Assembly (NCBI GenBank): GCA_002238965.1
Contig: MPNJ01000026.1
Span: 1 to 50,581, forward strand
Length of the DNA stretch: 50,581 nt
From: Nitrospinae bacterium bin107
Lineage (GTDB): Bacteria; UBA8248
Direction: 5' to 3'
Positions 17,660 to 25,499 of the stretch are shown here, piece after piece (position 1 is the stretch's first letter; every line of letters begins with the position of its first letter). The notes beneath the pieces are model-generated. The model was not told where the DNA came from and ran no database searches. It saw only the letters and a program-made list of their open reading frames with translations. The position numbers and the translations under genes are program-made.

Positions 17660-18424
17660 CGGCAAAAACGCCACCATCCTTACGATACAGCCGTCACCGC
17701 CCGTCCACCGCCAGGGAAATGCCGCGAGCGCAAATCGTTTGCCCACGACCTTGTCGATGTCTCCCCCCACGTTCTCGAAGCCGACAATTCCATTCCCCAG
17801 AAGCGCGCGGTGGCAAGGCTCCCAATCGGGGAAAGCCTCACTCGTGGGGCGGTCGAAGCGTTGCTCGTATTCCTCGATAGTAAACGGACAGATGGGCTGG
17901 GGCCCCCAGGCGATTTTCGTCCCCAGCGGATGGTCGAGTGCCTGCTGGTCCACGCCCACGCCCTTCACGCCGCGCTCCACGAACCACTCGCCGGCTTCCT
18001 TGTACAGACCGGGGGAGTAGATGAAGTATTTGGTGTTGTCGCCGTAATATCGGTGCCATCCGGTATGAACGATAACGATGTCGCCCGGGCGAATCTCCGG
18101 CCTTGCGTTCTCGAGGTCCTCGGGCGTTATGACTTCCCACTCCTCTTTTGGAATATCGACGCACACGGCGTTGCCGAAATAGCTTTGCAGCGGCACCTCA
18201 TCCATGAAAGGCGTGCCCTCGATGACGTGTGCGGGCGCGTCGGTGTGGGTCGTGCAGTGCATGAACGTGGTGATTTGCTGGCTCAGCACCTGGCTTTTGG
18301 CGTGATAGTGAAACCTTTCGATCTTGACATCGGGAAAGTAGGGCCAGAGCGGGGCGCCATGCCCCCAGGGGTGGCTCAAGTCGATGATGTCGTAATCATC
18401 CAGGCGGTCCGTGTCGATTATCAT
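17651..18424 (-). CDS. Cyclase family protein (kynurenine formamidase-like)
   Basis: This 257-residue protein has the cyclase fold (PF04199) used by KynB-type arylformamidases and related amidohydrolases. Metal-binding residues lie in HTDAPAH near residue 60, the family's HxDxPxH-like motif. DIIDLSHPW opens the protein, and GDIVIVHTGWHRY and GVGVDQQALDHP follow. The true substrate is not shown by context. ATG 18424 is chosen because the domain begins there and AAGGAT precedes it; the frame stays open further upstream without homology. The gene is convergent with fmdB. Confidence 0.85.
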   Translation of the reverse strand: MIIDTDRLDDYDIIDLSHPWGHGAPLWPYFPDVKIERFHYHAKSQVLSQQITTFMHCTTHTDAPAHVIEGTPFMDEVPLQSYFGNAVCVDIPKEEWEVITPEDLENARPEIRPGDIVIVHTGWHRYYGDNTKYFIYSPGLYKEAGEWFVERGVKGVGVDQQALDHPLGTKIAWGPQPICPFTIEEYEQRFDRPTSEAFPDWEPCHRALLGNGIVGFENVGGDIDKVVGKRFALAAFPWRWTGGDGCIVRMVAFLPKN

Positions 18425-18546
18425 GGTATATTCATCCTTTCCGTAGAAGTGCGAGTAATTTGACGATTTTGGATTCAGGAAAATGTAGCAAAGATTCGAA
18501 GACGCCGCCATGAATACGAGTTTTGCGCGGCGATGAAAGGGAAGAT

Positions 18547-18783
18547 GTGGAAACTCATGAATGCCCCGCATGTGGTTTGCGATTTCAGCATGCGCACCCG
18601 AATGCGTGTACCGCCTGCAGCCGGGTGCATTGCCGCAACTGCCTCAAAGTGTTCAGGGACGAGATGGAAGAAGACCCGGAGGGGCGCTTTATCGTTTTGT
18701 GTCCCGAGTGTGAGGATTCCATTTCCTGGCGAGTGGATGCGCAGGAGGTTTCGGCGTCGACCTGGACGGAATATGGTGGATGA
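18547..18783 (+). CDS. Small zinc-ribbon protein, unknown function
   Basis: A 78-residue frame contains four Cys pairs: CPACG, CTAC, CRNC and CPEC, with nearby His residues. This pattern would bind two zinc ions, like a double zinc ribbon or FYVE/RING-like knuckle. I do not recognise a named family. GTG 18547 has AAGGGA 4-5 nt upstream; a TTG at 18523 is also in frame. It lies between the divergent cyclase gene and tRNA-Leu. Regular Cys spacing favours a real gene, but the small size keeps confidence moderate. Confidence 0.6.
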   Translation: METHECPACGLRFQHAHPNACTACSRVHCRNCLKVFRDEMEEDPEGRFIVLCPECEDSISWRVDAQEVSASTWTEYGG

Positions 18784-18815
18784 GTCTCGCACGCTGCGAA
18801 AAATCGAGACACATC

Positions 18816-18845
18816 TTGCCAGAAGGCATGAGGAGAGGCTAAGTT
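18816..18845 (+). promoter_or_regulatory. Candidate tRNA-Leu promoter
   Basis: TTGCCA (18816-18821), an 18-nt spacer and TAAGTT (18840-18845) sit just upstream of the tRNA. Transcription would begin about 7 nt before the mature 5' end. Confidence 0.45.
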
Positions 18846-18858
18846 ACATCTTCTTTCT

Positions 18859-18945
18859 GCCGGAGTGGCGGAATTGGTAGACGCAGTGGACTCAAAATCC
18901 ACCGGGGGCAACCCCTTGCCGGTTCGAGTCCGGCCTCCGGCACCA
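18859..18945 (+). tRNA. tRNA-Leu (anticodon CAA)
   Basis: The 87-nt cloverleaf has acceptor arms GCCGGAG and CTCCGGC. The D-arm is followed by the anticodon stem GTGGA/TCCAC with loop CTCAAAA (anticodon CAA, reading UUG). A long class II variable arm with the CCCC/GGGG pairing follows, and then the T-arm GGTTCGAGTCC. The 3' CCA is encoded. Confidence 0.97.
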
Positions 18946-18992
18946 ACTTGCGTTTCGTCCAAGAGGATTTTCGATAGGACAAGAAAGTCTCC

Positions 18993-20105
18993 ATGCGCGT
19001 ACCCCTTTATGACTTGAAAGTTCAAAACGGGCCGCTGAAAGAGCAGTTTTTGGCGGCTGTCGAAAACGTGATGACCCACCAGAGGTTCGTCATGGGTGAG
19101 GAGATTAGCGCTTTCGAGTCCGAAATGGCGTCCTATTGCGGGGCGGAGCACGCCATCGCCGTCTCCTCGGGCACGGACGCTCTGCTGTTGGCGCTGATGG
19201 CGAACGATGTTCGCCCGGGCGATGAAATCATCACATCGGCGTTCACGTTTTTCGCCACCGCTGGCGTCATCCATCGCCTGGGCGCGAAGCCGGTGTTCGT
19301 GGATATCGACCCCGACACGTTCAATCTCGCATCGGGGCGGCTTGAAGAGGCCATCACGCCGAATACCAAAGGGATCATACCTGTTCACATGTACGGTCGC
19401 TGCGCTCCGATGGCGGAGATTCTCGAAATCGCCGAGCGTCACCAGCTTTATGTAGTTGAGGACGCCGCCCAGGCTGTCGGCGCGCGGATGAGTCTGGGCG
19501 TGGCCGGCGCCATCGGGGATGCGGGCTGTCTGTCGTTTTATCCCACGAAAAACCTGAGCGCGCTTGGCGACGCCGGTATGGTATTAACCAAAAGCGACGC
19601 GCTGGCCGAGCGCATGCGCAAGCTCAGGATTCACGGTTCGCCTGATAATTCCGAGTATCTGGAAGTAGGCGGGAATTTCAGAATGGATACGATGCAGGCG
19701 GCGTTTTTGTCCGTCAAACTAAATCGCCTGGAGGAGTGGAGCGCAAAGAGGCGGGAAAATGCCCGAAAATATCATGAAAGGTTCGAGGCGGGCGGGATTA
19801 TCGGGGAGCGGTTCACTCCGCCCTCGTTCCCGGATGAGGGCCATGTGTTTCACCAATACGCGGTTCGCACACCCGAGCGCGACGCGCTGCAGGAATACTT
19901 GTTGCGAAACGAAGTGGGTAGCGCCGTGTATTATCCTTCTCCCTTGCATCTCCATCCTTGCTTCGATAGCTATCGACAAGGGGATTTTCCTGAGAGCGAA
20001 GCCGCAGCGGCCCAGGTCTTGTCGCTTCCCGTCTATCCGGAATTGACGGGTGAGGACCTCGATTATGTGGCGGATACGGTGATTCAGTTTTTCAGTGTCA
20101 GATAG
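18993..20105 (+). CDS. DegT/DnrJ/EryC1/StrS-family aminotransferase
   Basis: This PLP enzyme of 370 residues belongs to the sugar aminotransferase family, which acts on NDP-keto-sugars for cell-surface glycans or natural products. VPLYDLKVQNGPL opens it, HAIAVSSGTDALLLAL is near residue 55 and VVEDAAQAVGA is near 157. The PLP lysine is in SFYPTKNLSALGDAGM near 185, and FRMDTMQAAFLSVKL follows. No sugar-nucleotide genes are adjacent; ugd/uxs are 14 kb away. The 3' end overlaps the convergent membrane-protein gene by 22 nt. Confidence 0.92.
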   Translation: MRVPLYDLKVQNGPLKEQFLAAVENVMTHQRFVMGEEISAFESEMASYCGAEHAIAVSSGTDALLLALMANDVRPGDEIITSAFTFFATAGVIHRLGAKPVFVDIDPDTFNLASGRLEEAITPNTKGIIPVHMYGRCAPMAEILEIAERHQLYVVEDAAQAVGARMSLGVAGAIGDAGCLSFYPTKNLSALGDAGMVLTKSDALAERMRKLRIHGSPDNSEYLEVGGNFRMDTMQAAFLSVKLNRLEEWSAKRRENARKYHERFEAGGIIGERFTPPSFPDEGHVFHQYAVRTPERDALQEYLLRNEVGSAVYYPSPLHLHPCFDSYRQGDFPESEAAAAQVLSLPVYPELTGEDLDYVADTVIQFFSVR

Positions 20106-20449
20106 AGAAGGGCCAGAAGAAGTCCCGCCACCCCGAACCAGAGGATCTTCCCTTCTGTTTTGAGGTAGTTCCGCCACTCCGCCCTGTCGTCTTCGGTGAA
20201 TGGTTCCCTGCGCGTCCCATCATCGTGCGGGCCCGTGATTTCCTGGTATAAATCCTTTTCCCGCGGAGTGCCTGATTCTTGTTTCTGGCGGTTTTGCGCC
20301 GTCCAGTTCAAAAGAGCGAAATAGGCGAGAAAGACGGTTATCGCCAATATCCCAGTGATTCGGGCGGCAGTGTGATTTCCAAACAACCAACTCCCGATTC
20401 CCACGCCTAGAATGACGAGAAGAAAAACCGGGGAGCAACCGGTGAGCAT
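20084..20449 (-). CDS. Small membrane protein, unknown function
   Basis: The 121-residue protein has two hydrophobic stretches near the N-terminus (about 8-25 and 30-47). A charged middle part with many Glu, Arg and Lys follows, and then a third hydrophobic segment (about 101-118). A GC pair at residues 4-5 (LTGCSP) is probably not a lipobox because the hydrophobic part follows it. I recognise no family. GGAGG lies 5 nt upstream of the ATG, which supports expression. It overlaps the 3' end of the DegT-family gene on the other strand. Confidence 0.65.
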   Translation of the reverse strand: MLTGCSPVFLLVILGVGIGSWLFGNHTAARITGILAITVFLAYFALLNWTAQNRQKQESGTPREKDLYQEITGPHDDGTRREPFTEDDRAEWRNYLKTEGKILWFGVAGLLLALLYLTLKN

Positions 20450-20478
20450 GTTTCCTCCAATTGCTTAATAAATATAAT

Positions 20479-20494
20479 TTTCGGCTATCCGAAA
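20479..20494 (-). terminator. Weak terminator after plsY
   Basis: TTTCGG and CCGAAA pair around a 4-nt loop. On the minus strand the stem is followed by an AT-rich tract (ATTATATTTATT) rather than a clean U-run. Confidence 0.35.
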
Positions 20495-20507
20495 TCTAAG
20501 TTCAGCA

Positions 20508-21113
20508 TTACCCCTTTTTCTGCCCGATGCGATTTTCCTCGCCTCGCATCAATCGTCCGATGTTGTCTTGATGTTTCCAAATCACCGACAGGGATATCAG
20601 GGCGGATGAGGCGCATACCACTGTGGGGTAGGTCATCCAAAAGCTCGCGAGCGGCACCGTCGCCGCCGCGAACATGGAGCCGAGAGAGACGTAGCGCGTC
20701 ACGGCCACCACGAGGATGAATACCAGCGCGGCGAGGGCCGTTGGCCCCGGGGTCAGGAGGGCGAACACGCCCAGCCCTGTGGCCACGCCCTTGCCCCCGC
20801 GAAACCCCGTGAACGGCGAATACATGTGTCCGAGCACCGCCGCAAGAGCGGCAGTGGGCTCCAGAGCGGGGGCGGAGACGCGCGAGGCCACATAACGGGC
20901 GAAAAGGATGGCTGCAACGCCTTTCAGCACATCGAGCAGAAGAGTGAGAACACCGCTTTTCCAGCCACTTGTTCTCAAGACGTTTGTCGCGCCGATGTTG
21001 CCGCTTCCGGATTTACGCGGGTCCTCGGCGCCGAACAATCGGGTGACCACCACCCCGAAGGGTATGGCTCCCAGGAATCCACCGACCAGGAGCACGAGGG
21101 AAAACGCGCCCAT
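20508..21113 (-). CDS. plsY: Acyl-phosphate glycerol-3-phosphate acyltransferase
   Basis: PlsY uses acyl-phosphate to make lysophosphatidic acid, the first step of phospholipid synthesis. The protein has 201 residues with five or more hydrophobic segments. Its three family motifs are SGNIGATNVLRTSGWKSG near 38, HMYSPFTGFRGGKGVATGLG near 95, and a C-terminal IWKHQDNIGRLMRGEE. The ATG shares one base with the pgsA stop (TGATG). It forms a lipid pair with pgsA downstream of the sigma factor gene. Confidence 0.95.
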   Translation of the reverse strand: MGAFSLVLLVGGFLGAIPFGVVVTRLFGAEDPRKSGSGNIGATNVLRTSGWKSGVLTLLLDVLKGVAAILFARYVASRVSAPALEPTAALAAVLGHMYSPFTGFRGGKGVATGLGVFALLTPGPTALAALVFILVVAVTRYVSLGSMFAAATVPLASFWMTYPTVVCASSALISLSVIWKHQDNIGRLMRGEENRIGQKKG

Positions 21114-21721
21114 CAGGAGATGGCTCGAATGATTTGCCGAAAATAATCAACCGCAGAAACCACTGCCGCTATCATGGCGGCCCAAATCAAAATGGTGCCC
21201 AGGGGCGGGAATATACTCAGAATCAGGAAAAAAATCGCTGTCACCTCCAGGCCCATCTTGATTTTGCCGAGAAAGCCCGCCGGTATCACCAGGCCACGAC
21301 GCAAGGCCACAGCTCGAAAAGCCGTCACCAGAAGCTCCCGACCCAACAGGATGCCCACGACCCAGGCGTCCACTTTGCCCAGCGATACCAAGGGGATCAA
21401 GGCGGCGACGATAAGCAGCTTGTCGGCCACGGGGTCAAGAATTTCACCCAGAGGGGTAATCTGGTCTCGCGTTCTGGCCAAGTGGCCATCGAGCCAGTCC
21501 GTGAAGGCCGCCATGACGAATAGGCCGGCCGCGAAGTATTGCGCGGGGGGCGAGCCTTGGAGTAAGAACATGACGAGCACTGGAACCATCAGGATGCGAG
21601 CGAGAGTGAGGCTGTTCGCGAGCGTGAATTTTTCTCCGGTTCCACTCGCGATGAGGCGCGAGGCCGCTTCTCGCCAGCCTGCGGGAGAAGCGTCAGATTT
21701 TTGTGGCTTCGCCTCGGACAT
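21113..21721 (-). CDS. pgsA: CDP-diacylglycerol-glycerol-3-phosphate 3-phosphatidyltransferase
   Basis: It forms phosphatidylglycerol phosphate at the inner membrane. The CDP-alcohol phosphotransferase signature is complete: DWLDGHLARTRDQITPLG followed by EILDPVADK, near residues 75-100. The hydrophobic segments match the six-helix family. The 202-residue protein has an N-terminal soluble extension of about 30 residues before FTLANSLTLARI. It is coupled to plsY and lies 3 nt after the sigma factor gene. Confidence 0.95.
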   Translation of the reverse strand: MSEAKPQKSDASPAGWREAASRLIASGTGEKFTLANSLTLARILMVPVLVMFLLQGSPPAQYFAAGLFVMAAFTDWLDGHLARTRDQITPLGEILDPVADKLLIVAALIPLVSLGKVDAWVVGILLGRELLVTAFRAVALRRGLVIPAGFLGKIKMGLEVTAIFFLILSIFPPLGTILIWAAMIAAVVSAVDYFRQIIRAIS

Positions 21722-21723
21722 CG

Positions 21724-22698
21724 TCAGCTCAGAAAATCATGCAGTGTCTGGTGGCTGCTTTCCGCGCGAAAGCGATTTATCACTTTTTTTTCTATCTGTC
21801 TGATTCTTTCGCGCGATAGTCCGAGTTTGCCTCCAATTTCTTCGAGCGTCATCGCCTCTCCGTCGAAGCCGTAGCGCATACGAATGATGTCACGCTCTCT
21901 GGGGTCGAGTTCTGCAAGCAAGTCCTCCACCTCCTCTTCCAGAGAGTGCTGCACCACATTTTCCTCCACGGATGCGGTGCTTTTCTCTTCGAGTAAATCA
22001 AGGTAGCTGGTGTCGTCGTCGGGAGAAACAGTGGCGTCGAGGGAAAGATATTGCCGATTCGCGCGAATGAGTTTCTCGATGTCCGCCACTTTTATGTTCA
22101 ACCGTTCGGACAATTCAAATGTTGTTGGTTCACGCTTGAATTCCTGCCGGAGCTTCTCGAACATGATGGAGATTTTATGCAGAAGACCGGCCTGCTTGAC
22201 GGGCAGCCGTACGGTGCTCCTCTGATTCGCCAGAGCGTGCATGATGCTTTGACGAATCCACCATACGGCGTAGGTAATGAGTTTTACTCCGCGTTCCGGG
22301 TCGAAGCGTTTGATCGCATTGATCAACCCGATGTTCCCCTCATTTATCAAATCCTCGAGTGAAAGCCCGAAGCCTTTGTAGCGATTCGCCACGGTGACGA
22401 CATATCTGAGATTCGAACGAACCAGTATGTTAAAAGCTTCTTCATCCCCTTCACTAGCCGCAATGGCGAGCGTGTGCTCTTCATCGCGCTTGAGGATGGG
22501 GTGGGCGCCGATGTTTCTGAGATAGAGGGACAGTGTATCCACGGCGGGAGAAGCGGGCGCGTCTTCGTCCGAATCACCGGGGGAGTCGGAATACGTGGGT
22601 GCATTCGTGTAGGAATCCGTTTCTTTTGTATCCGGGGCCTCGTCGGGTCCGGCAGGCAAAGTTCTGTCCTCGGACTCGCCTTCGTTTGGTTCAGTCAT
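21724..22698 (-). CDS. RNA polymerase sigma-70 family factor, RpoS-like
   Basis: This is a group 1/2 sigma factor of 324 residues. An acidic Asp/Ser/Pro-rich leader (1-50) precedes region 1.2 (DTLSLYLRNIGAHPIL). Regions 2.1-2.4 follow: NLRYVVTVANRYKGFGLSLEDL, GNIGLINAIKRFDPERG, and YAVWWIRQSIMHAL. Region 3 and region 4 come next, the latter with LSRERIRQIEKKVINRFR. The large 1.1/non-conserved insert of a housekeeping RpoD is missing, so I call it an alternative factor. A LysM lipoprotein gene two genes upstream recalls nlpD-rpoS synteny. Final assignment (RpoS, RpoH or a second RpoD) needs a tree. Confidence 0.88.
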   Translation of the reverse strand: MTEPNEGESEDRTLPAGPDEAPDTKETDSYTNAPTYSDSPGDSDEDAPASPAVDTLSLYLRNIGAHPILKRDEEHTLAIAASEGDEEAFNILVRSNLRYVVTVANRYKGFGLSLEDLINEGNIGLINAIKRFDPERGVKLITYAVWWIRQSIMHALANQRSTVRLPVKQAGLLHKISIMFEKLRQEFKREPTTFELSERLNIKVADIEKLIRANRQYLSLDATVSPDDDTSYLDLLEEKSTASVEENVVQHSLEEEVEDLLAELDPRERDIIRMRYGFDGEAMTLEEIGGKLGLSRERIRQIEKKVINRFRAESSHQTLHDFLS

Positions 22699-22749
22699 CG
22701 AGAATTACTCGAGTGTAGCCGGGTTGTTTGGACAAGACAGGTCGGATAG

Positions 22750-23523
22750 TCATTTTTTACTCGTGAGCGCGAGAAGCCTGTTATATGCAGGAGAAGCGTA
22801 CTGGTCATCGGGATACGACTCTAAAAGTAAGCCATAGGATTCTCCTGCTTTTTTGAAGCTTTCTTCTATTCTGTAGCTTTCCCCCAGCTTAAACATGGCT
22901 TCAGCGCGTACGTGGGGAATGTCATCAAAGTCTCGAATAATTTCTTTGTAGCGCGGAATCGCGGAGACTCGTAGATTCGTCCTGAAGTAAAAATTCGCGA
23001 TGAACAGTGCATTTTGGGCGAGATGTTCTCTTAACTCCAATATCTTCTGCTTTGCATCGGCCGTGTGTTCCGAGCCGGGGAAGCGACGCACGAGAGTCTG
23101 AAAGTTTTCAAGCGCATCTCTAGCGACAGTTGCATCCTGGTCAATGTCGAGATTCCTTTGATAATCACTCATCGCGAGAAAATAGTATGCTTTCGGCGTT
23201 CCAGCGCTAACTGGATAGAGACGCACGTATTCAGCGTATTGTAGCTTCGATTCGATGTATTCTTCCGCGTGGTAGTATGAATCTCCCAATCTCAACAGTG
23301 CGCTTCGGCGGTGTTTGCTGTCGGGATATTCTTCCAGCAAGCGTTTGAACGCAAGGCGCGCCGCCTCGAAGCGCTCAGAGCGCATATCCTCTTCGCCGAT
23401 GACGAGTAATTCTCCGGGCGATGCCTGCTGCTTGGGACGGGAGACGCATCCACTCAGAATGAGGAGCACACAGACTAAGGAGAAAACAATTGTCATGAGG
23501 TCGAGTGTAGCTCGCTTGAACAT
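22750..23523 (-). CDS. bamD: Outer membrane assembly lipoprotein BamD
   Basis: BamD is the essential TPR lipoprotein of the BAM complex that inserts beta-barrel proteins such as LptD. From ATG 23523 the protein has a signal peptide ending in the lipobox LILSGC. TPR-like repeats follow, typified by FEAARLAFKRLLEEYPDSKH, AEEYIESKLQYAEYVRLYP and ALENFQTLVRRFPGSEH. AEAMFKLGESYRIEESF gives the C-terminal repeats. The frame is open to 23571, but that extension would spoil the signal peptide. It sits between the MltD-like and sigma genes. Confidence 0.9.
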   Translation of the reverse strand: MFKRATLDLMTIVFSLVCVLLILSGCVSRPKQQASPGELLVIGEEDMRSERFEAARLAFKRLLEEYPDSKHRRSALLRLGDSYYHAEEYIESKLQYAEYVRLYPVSAGTPKAYYFLAMSDYQRNLDIDQDATVARDALENFQTLVRRFPGSEHTADAKQKILELREHLAQNALFIANFYFRTNLRVSAIPRYKEIIRDFDDIPHVRAEAMFKLGESYRIEESFKKAGESYGLLLESYPDDQYASPAYNRLLALTSKK

Positions 23524-23619
23524 AGTATTCTCTATCGAAAAGAGAAATATCGCCGGGCAACTCCAACTCACTTTGAATCTTAGGAGAGCAGTAAAGCAGG
23601 TGTCAAGAAACCTTCGATT

Positions 23620-25395
23620 CTAGCGGCGAACGATCAGTTTTTCCCCGGGGTAAATTTTGGCCGAGGCGCTCAGGCGATTCCAGGCGAGGAGAGATTCTGT
23701 GGAAACTCCATATCGTTCAGCGATGAGCGAAATATTCTCTCCTGGGTTTACAAGATGGTGCAATGGTTTCGCTGGAGCTTCTTTCTCTTTCTTTTCGACC
23801 TTTATAAGGTGTTTTGGGGAAGGGAGATGAATTTGCATGCCGATGCGCAAGCGCTTCGGATCGATTCCGGCATTGATCTGCACCAATTCTTTGGTGGAGA
23901 TATTGTATTTCTCAGCGACGAGCGAAAAATTTTCGCCTTCTTGTACAACGTGCAGCTTCGGAACTGGTGCGGTCCCGTTTGCCGATTTTGCATTTAATGA
24001 TGTTGCATTTAATTCAGCCGACGCCAGATTTTTTGGCGCTTTCGGCATAAGAATTTTAGCGCCCACTCGAAGTCTTCTGGGGTGGAGATGGGTGTTTAGT
24101 TCGAGGAGCCTGTCTAACGGGACTCCGAATCTTTGCGCGATGGCGCCGAAAGTATCACCTGGCTGTATGCGGTAACCGTTGGGAGAAGCGAGATATTTCT
24201 CGGTCAGTTTCGCCAGTTTCACGGCAAATTTTTTCGCTTTTTCACCCGGAAGAAAGAGATGGTATCCATTGCCCGGCGGCGTGACGGAGGTTCTCAGCTC
24301 TGCATTTATTTCCCTCAATGTGCGCAAAGAGACGTTCGAAATACGGGAAATTGCTCTTAAGCTGGCGCCATGAGAAAGTTTGACGGTTTTGTAATTCCAG
24401 GATTTTGCATAATCGATGTCCACGAATCCGAAAACTTCCGGGTTTTTCGCGATAATCATCCCTGCCAGGTACTTCGCGACGTAGTTGCGAGTTTCGTTCG
24501 GTATGTATCTTGTTCTGGCGAGTGACCAGTAGTCTTTTCGCTTCGATCTGCGAATGGCCCTGGCGATGCGGTGCTCCCCCGCGTTGTATGCGGAGAGCGC
24601 CAGATGCCAGTCGCCGAATTGCTTGTAAAGTTTCGATAGGTAAGCCGAAGCCGCCCGCGTGGATTTCATCGGGTGGCGTCGCTCATCTATATAATAATTT
24701 ATCTTCAGGCCCATCCGCCTCGCGGTGCCCGGCATGAACTGCCAGGGACCAACCGCGCCGGCTCTGGAGCGTGCCTTCGGGCTGAATCCGCTCTCGATCA
24801 AAGAGAGATACGCCAGGTCCTGCGGAAGTTGGTGTTCCTTCAGGATTTCACGGAACAAATTGATATAGCGCCCCCCTCTGCTAAGCCAGACGGAAAAACT
24901 GGCGCGCCCGGGACCTGTAAAGTACTCCACCCATCGATCCACGATGGCGTTTCGAACAACGGGGACGTCATACAAAAAGGCCTTGGGCTTCTTGGCTTCC
25001 GGTGTTGGCCGGAACTTGAGCCTTTCTTCGATTTCGGGCACCGGCAGGCTGATGTCATGTGGGGAAGGTTCAGAGTCTTTGTCCGCCTTTTCATCCCTGG
25101 AATCTACAGGGTCTGACTGCTTTGTGATTTTTTCCGCTTCGATATTATTTAATGGTATGGATACCGAGGCAATAGGCGATTCTTTCGGAGTGATTTCAGG
25201 TTGTTCGCGCGTTTCAGGTGTTGGAGCCGGGGATGGGAGTAAAACTCTTGTTTGGGGAGCTGTGTGGGTGCGCGTCTCAAAAGAAATATCATTTGGTAAT
25301 ATTTTATGCTGAATTTCATTCTGGGCGACAGGCGCTGCGCTGCAGCCTGCTGCGAGTGCGCAGATCAGGAGAAAACATCTTCGATTCATGAGCAA
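23620..25395 (-). CDS. MltD-like lytic transglycosylase with three LysM repeats
   Basis: This lipoprotein cleaves peptidoglycan glycan strands. The signal peptide ends in a lipobox (LAAGCSAA). The SLT domain lies near 175-320. It has the catalytic Glu in YLSLIESGFSPKA, then AGAVGPWQFMPGTARRMGL and LALSAYNAGEHRIARAI. Three LysM domains follow (about 410-455, 478-522 and 546-590), each with a PGD/EGE/PGE turn and an N-rich end. A Pro/Ser/Glu linker of about 80 residues precedes the SLT domain. TTG 25395 has GGGAG 8 nt upstream; ATG 25389 is the alternative. The length (591) is longer than E. coli MltD (452) because of the linker and third LysM. Confidence 0.92.
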   Translation of the reverse strand: MLMNRRCFLLICALAAGCSAAPVAQNEIQHKILPNDISFETRTHTAPQTRVLLPSPAPTPETREQPEITPKESPIASVSIPLNNIEAEKITKQSDPVDSRDEKADKDSEPSPHDISLPVPEIEERLKFRPTPEAKKPKAFLYDVPVVRNAIVDRWVEYFTGPGRASFSVWLSRGGRYINLFREILKEHQLPQDLAYLSLIESGFSPKARSRAGAVGPWQFMPGTARRMGLKINYYIDERRHPMKSTRAASAYLSKLYKQFGDWHLALSAYNAGEHRIARAIRRSKRKDYWSLARTRYIPNETRNYVAKYLAGMIIAKNPEVFGFVDIDYAKSWNYKTVKLSHGASLRAISRISNVSLRTLREINAELRTSVTPPGNGYHLFLPGEKAKKFAVKLAKLTEKYLASPNGYRIQPGDTFGAIAQRFGVPLDRLLELNTHLHPRRLRVGAKILMPKAPKNLASAELNATSLNAKSANGTAPVPKLHVVQEGENFSLVAEKYNISTKELVQINAGIDPKRLRIGMQIHLPSPKHLIKVEKKEKEAPAKPLHHLVNPGENISLIAERYGVSTESLLAWNRLSASAKIYPGEKLIVRR

Positions 25396-25425
25396 GACAC
25401 TTTCTCCCTAATTTCAGGCTGTTCT

Positions 25426-25452
25426 CTTATAGTGTTCCAGCAGGCTGATCAA
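25426..25452 (-). promoter_or_regulatory. Candidate promoter for the MltD-like gene
   Basis: On the minus strand TTGATC (25452-25447), a 15-nt spacer and TATAAG (25431-25426) lie about 30 nt before the gene. A one-base shift gives TTTGAT with a 16-nt spacer. It is the only promoter-like signal in the gap after purF. Confidence 0.4.
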
Positions 25453-25499
25453 AAATCGCCCGATAGGATAACAACCACCGGCAAGCTTGGTCAAATTGG

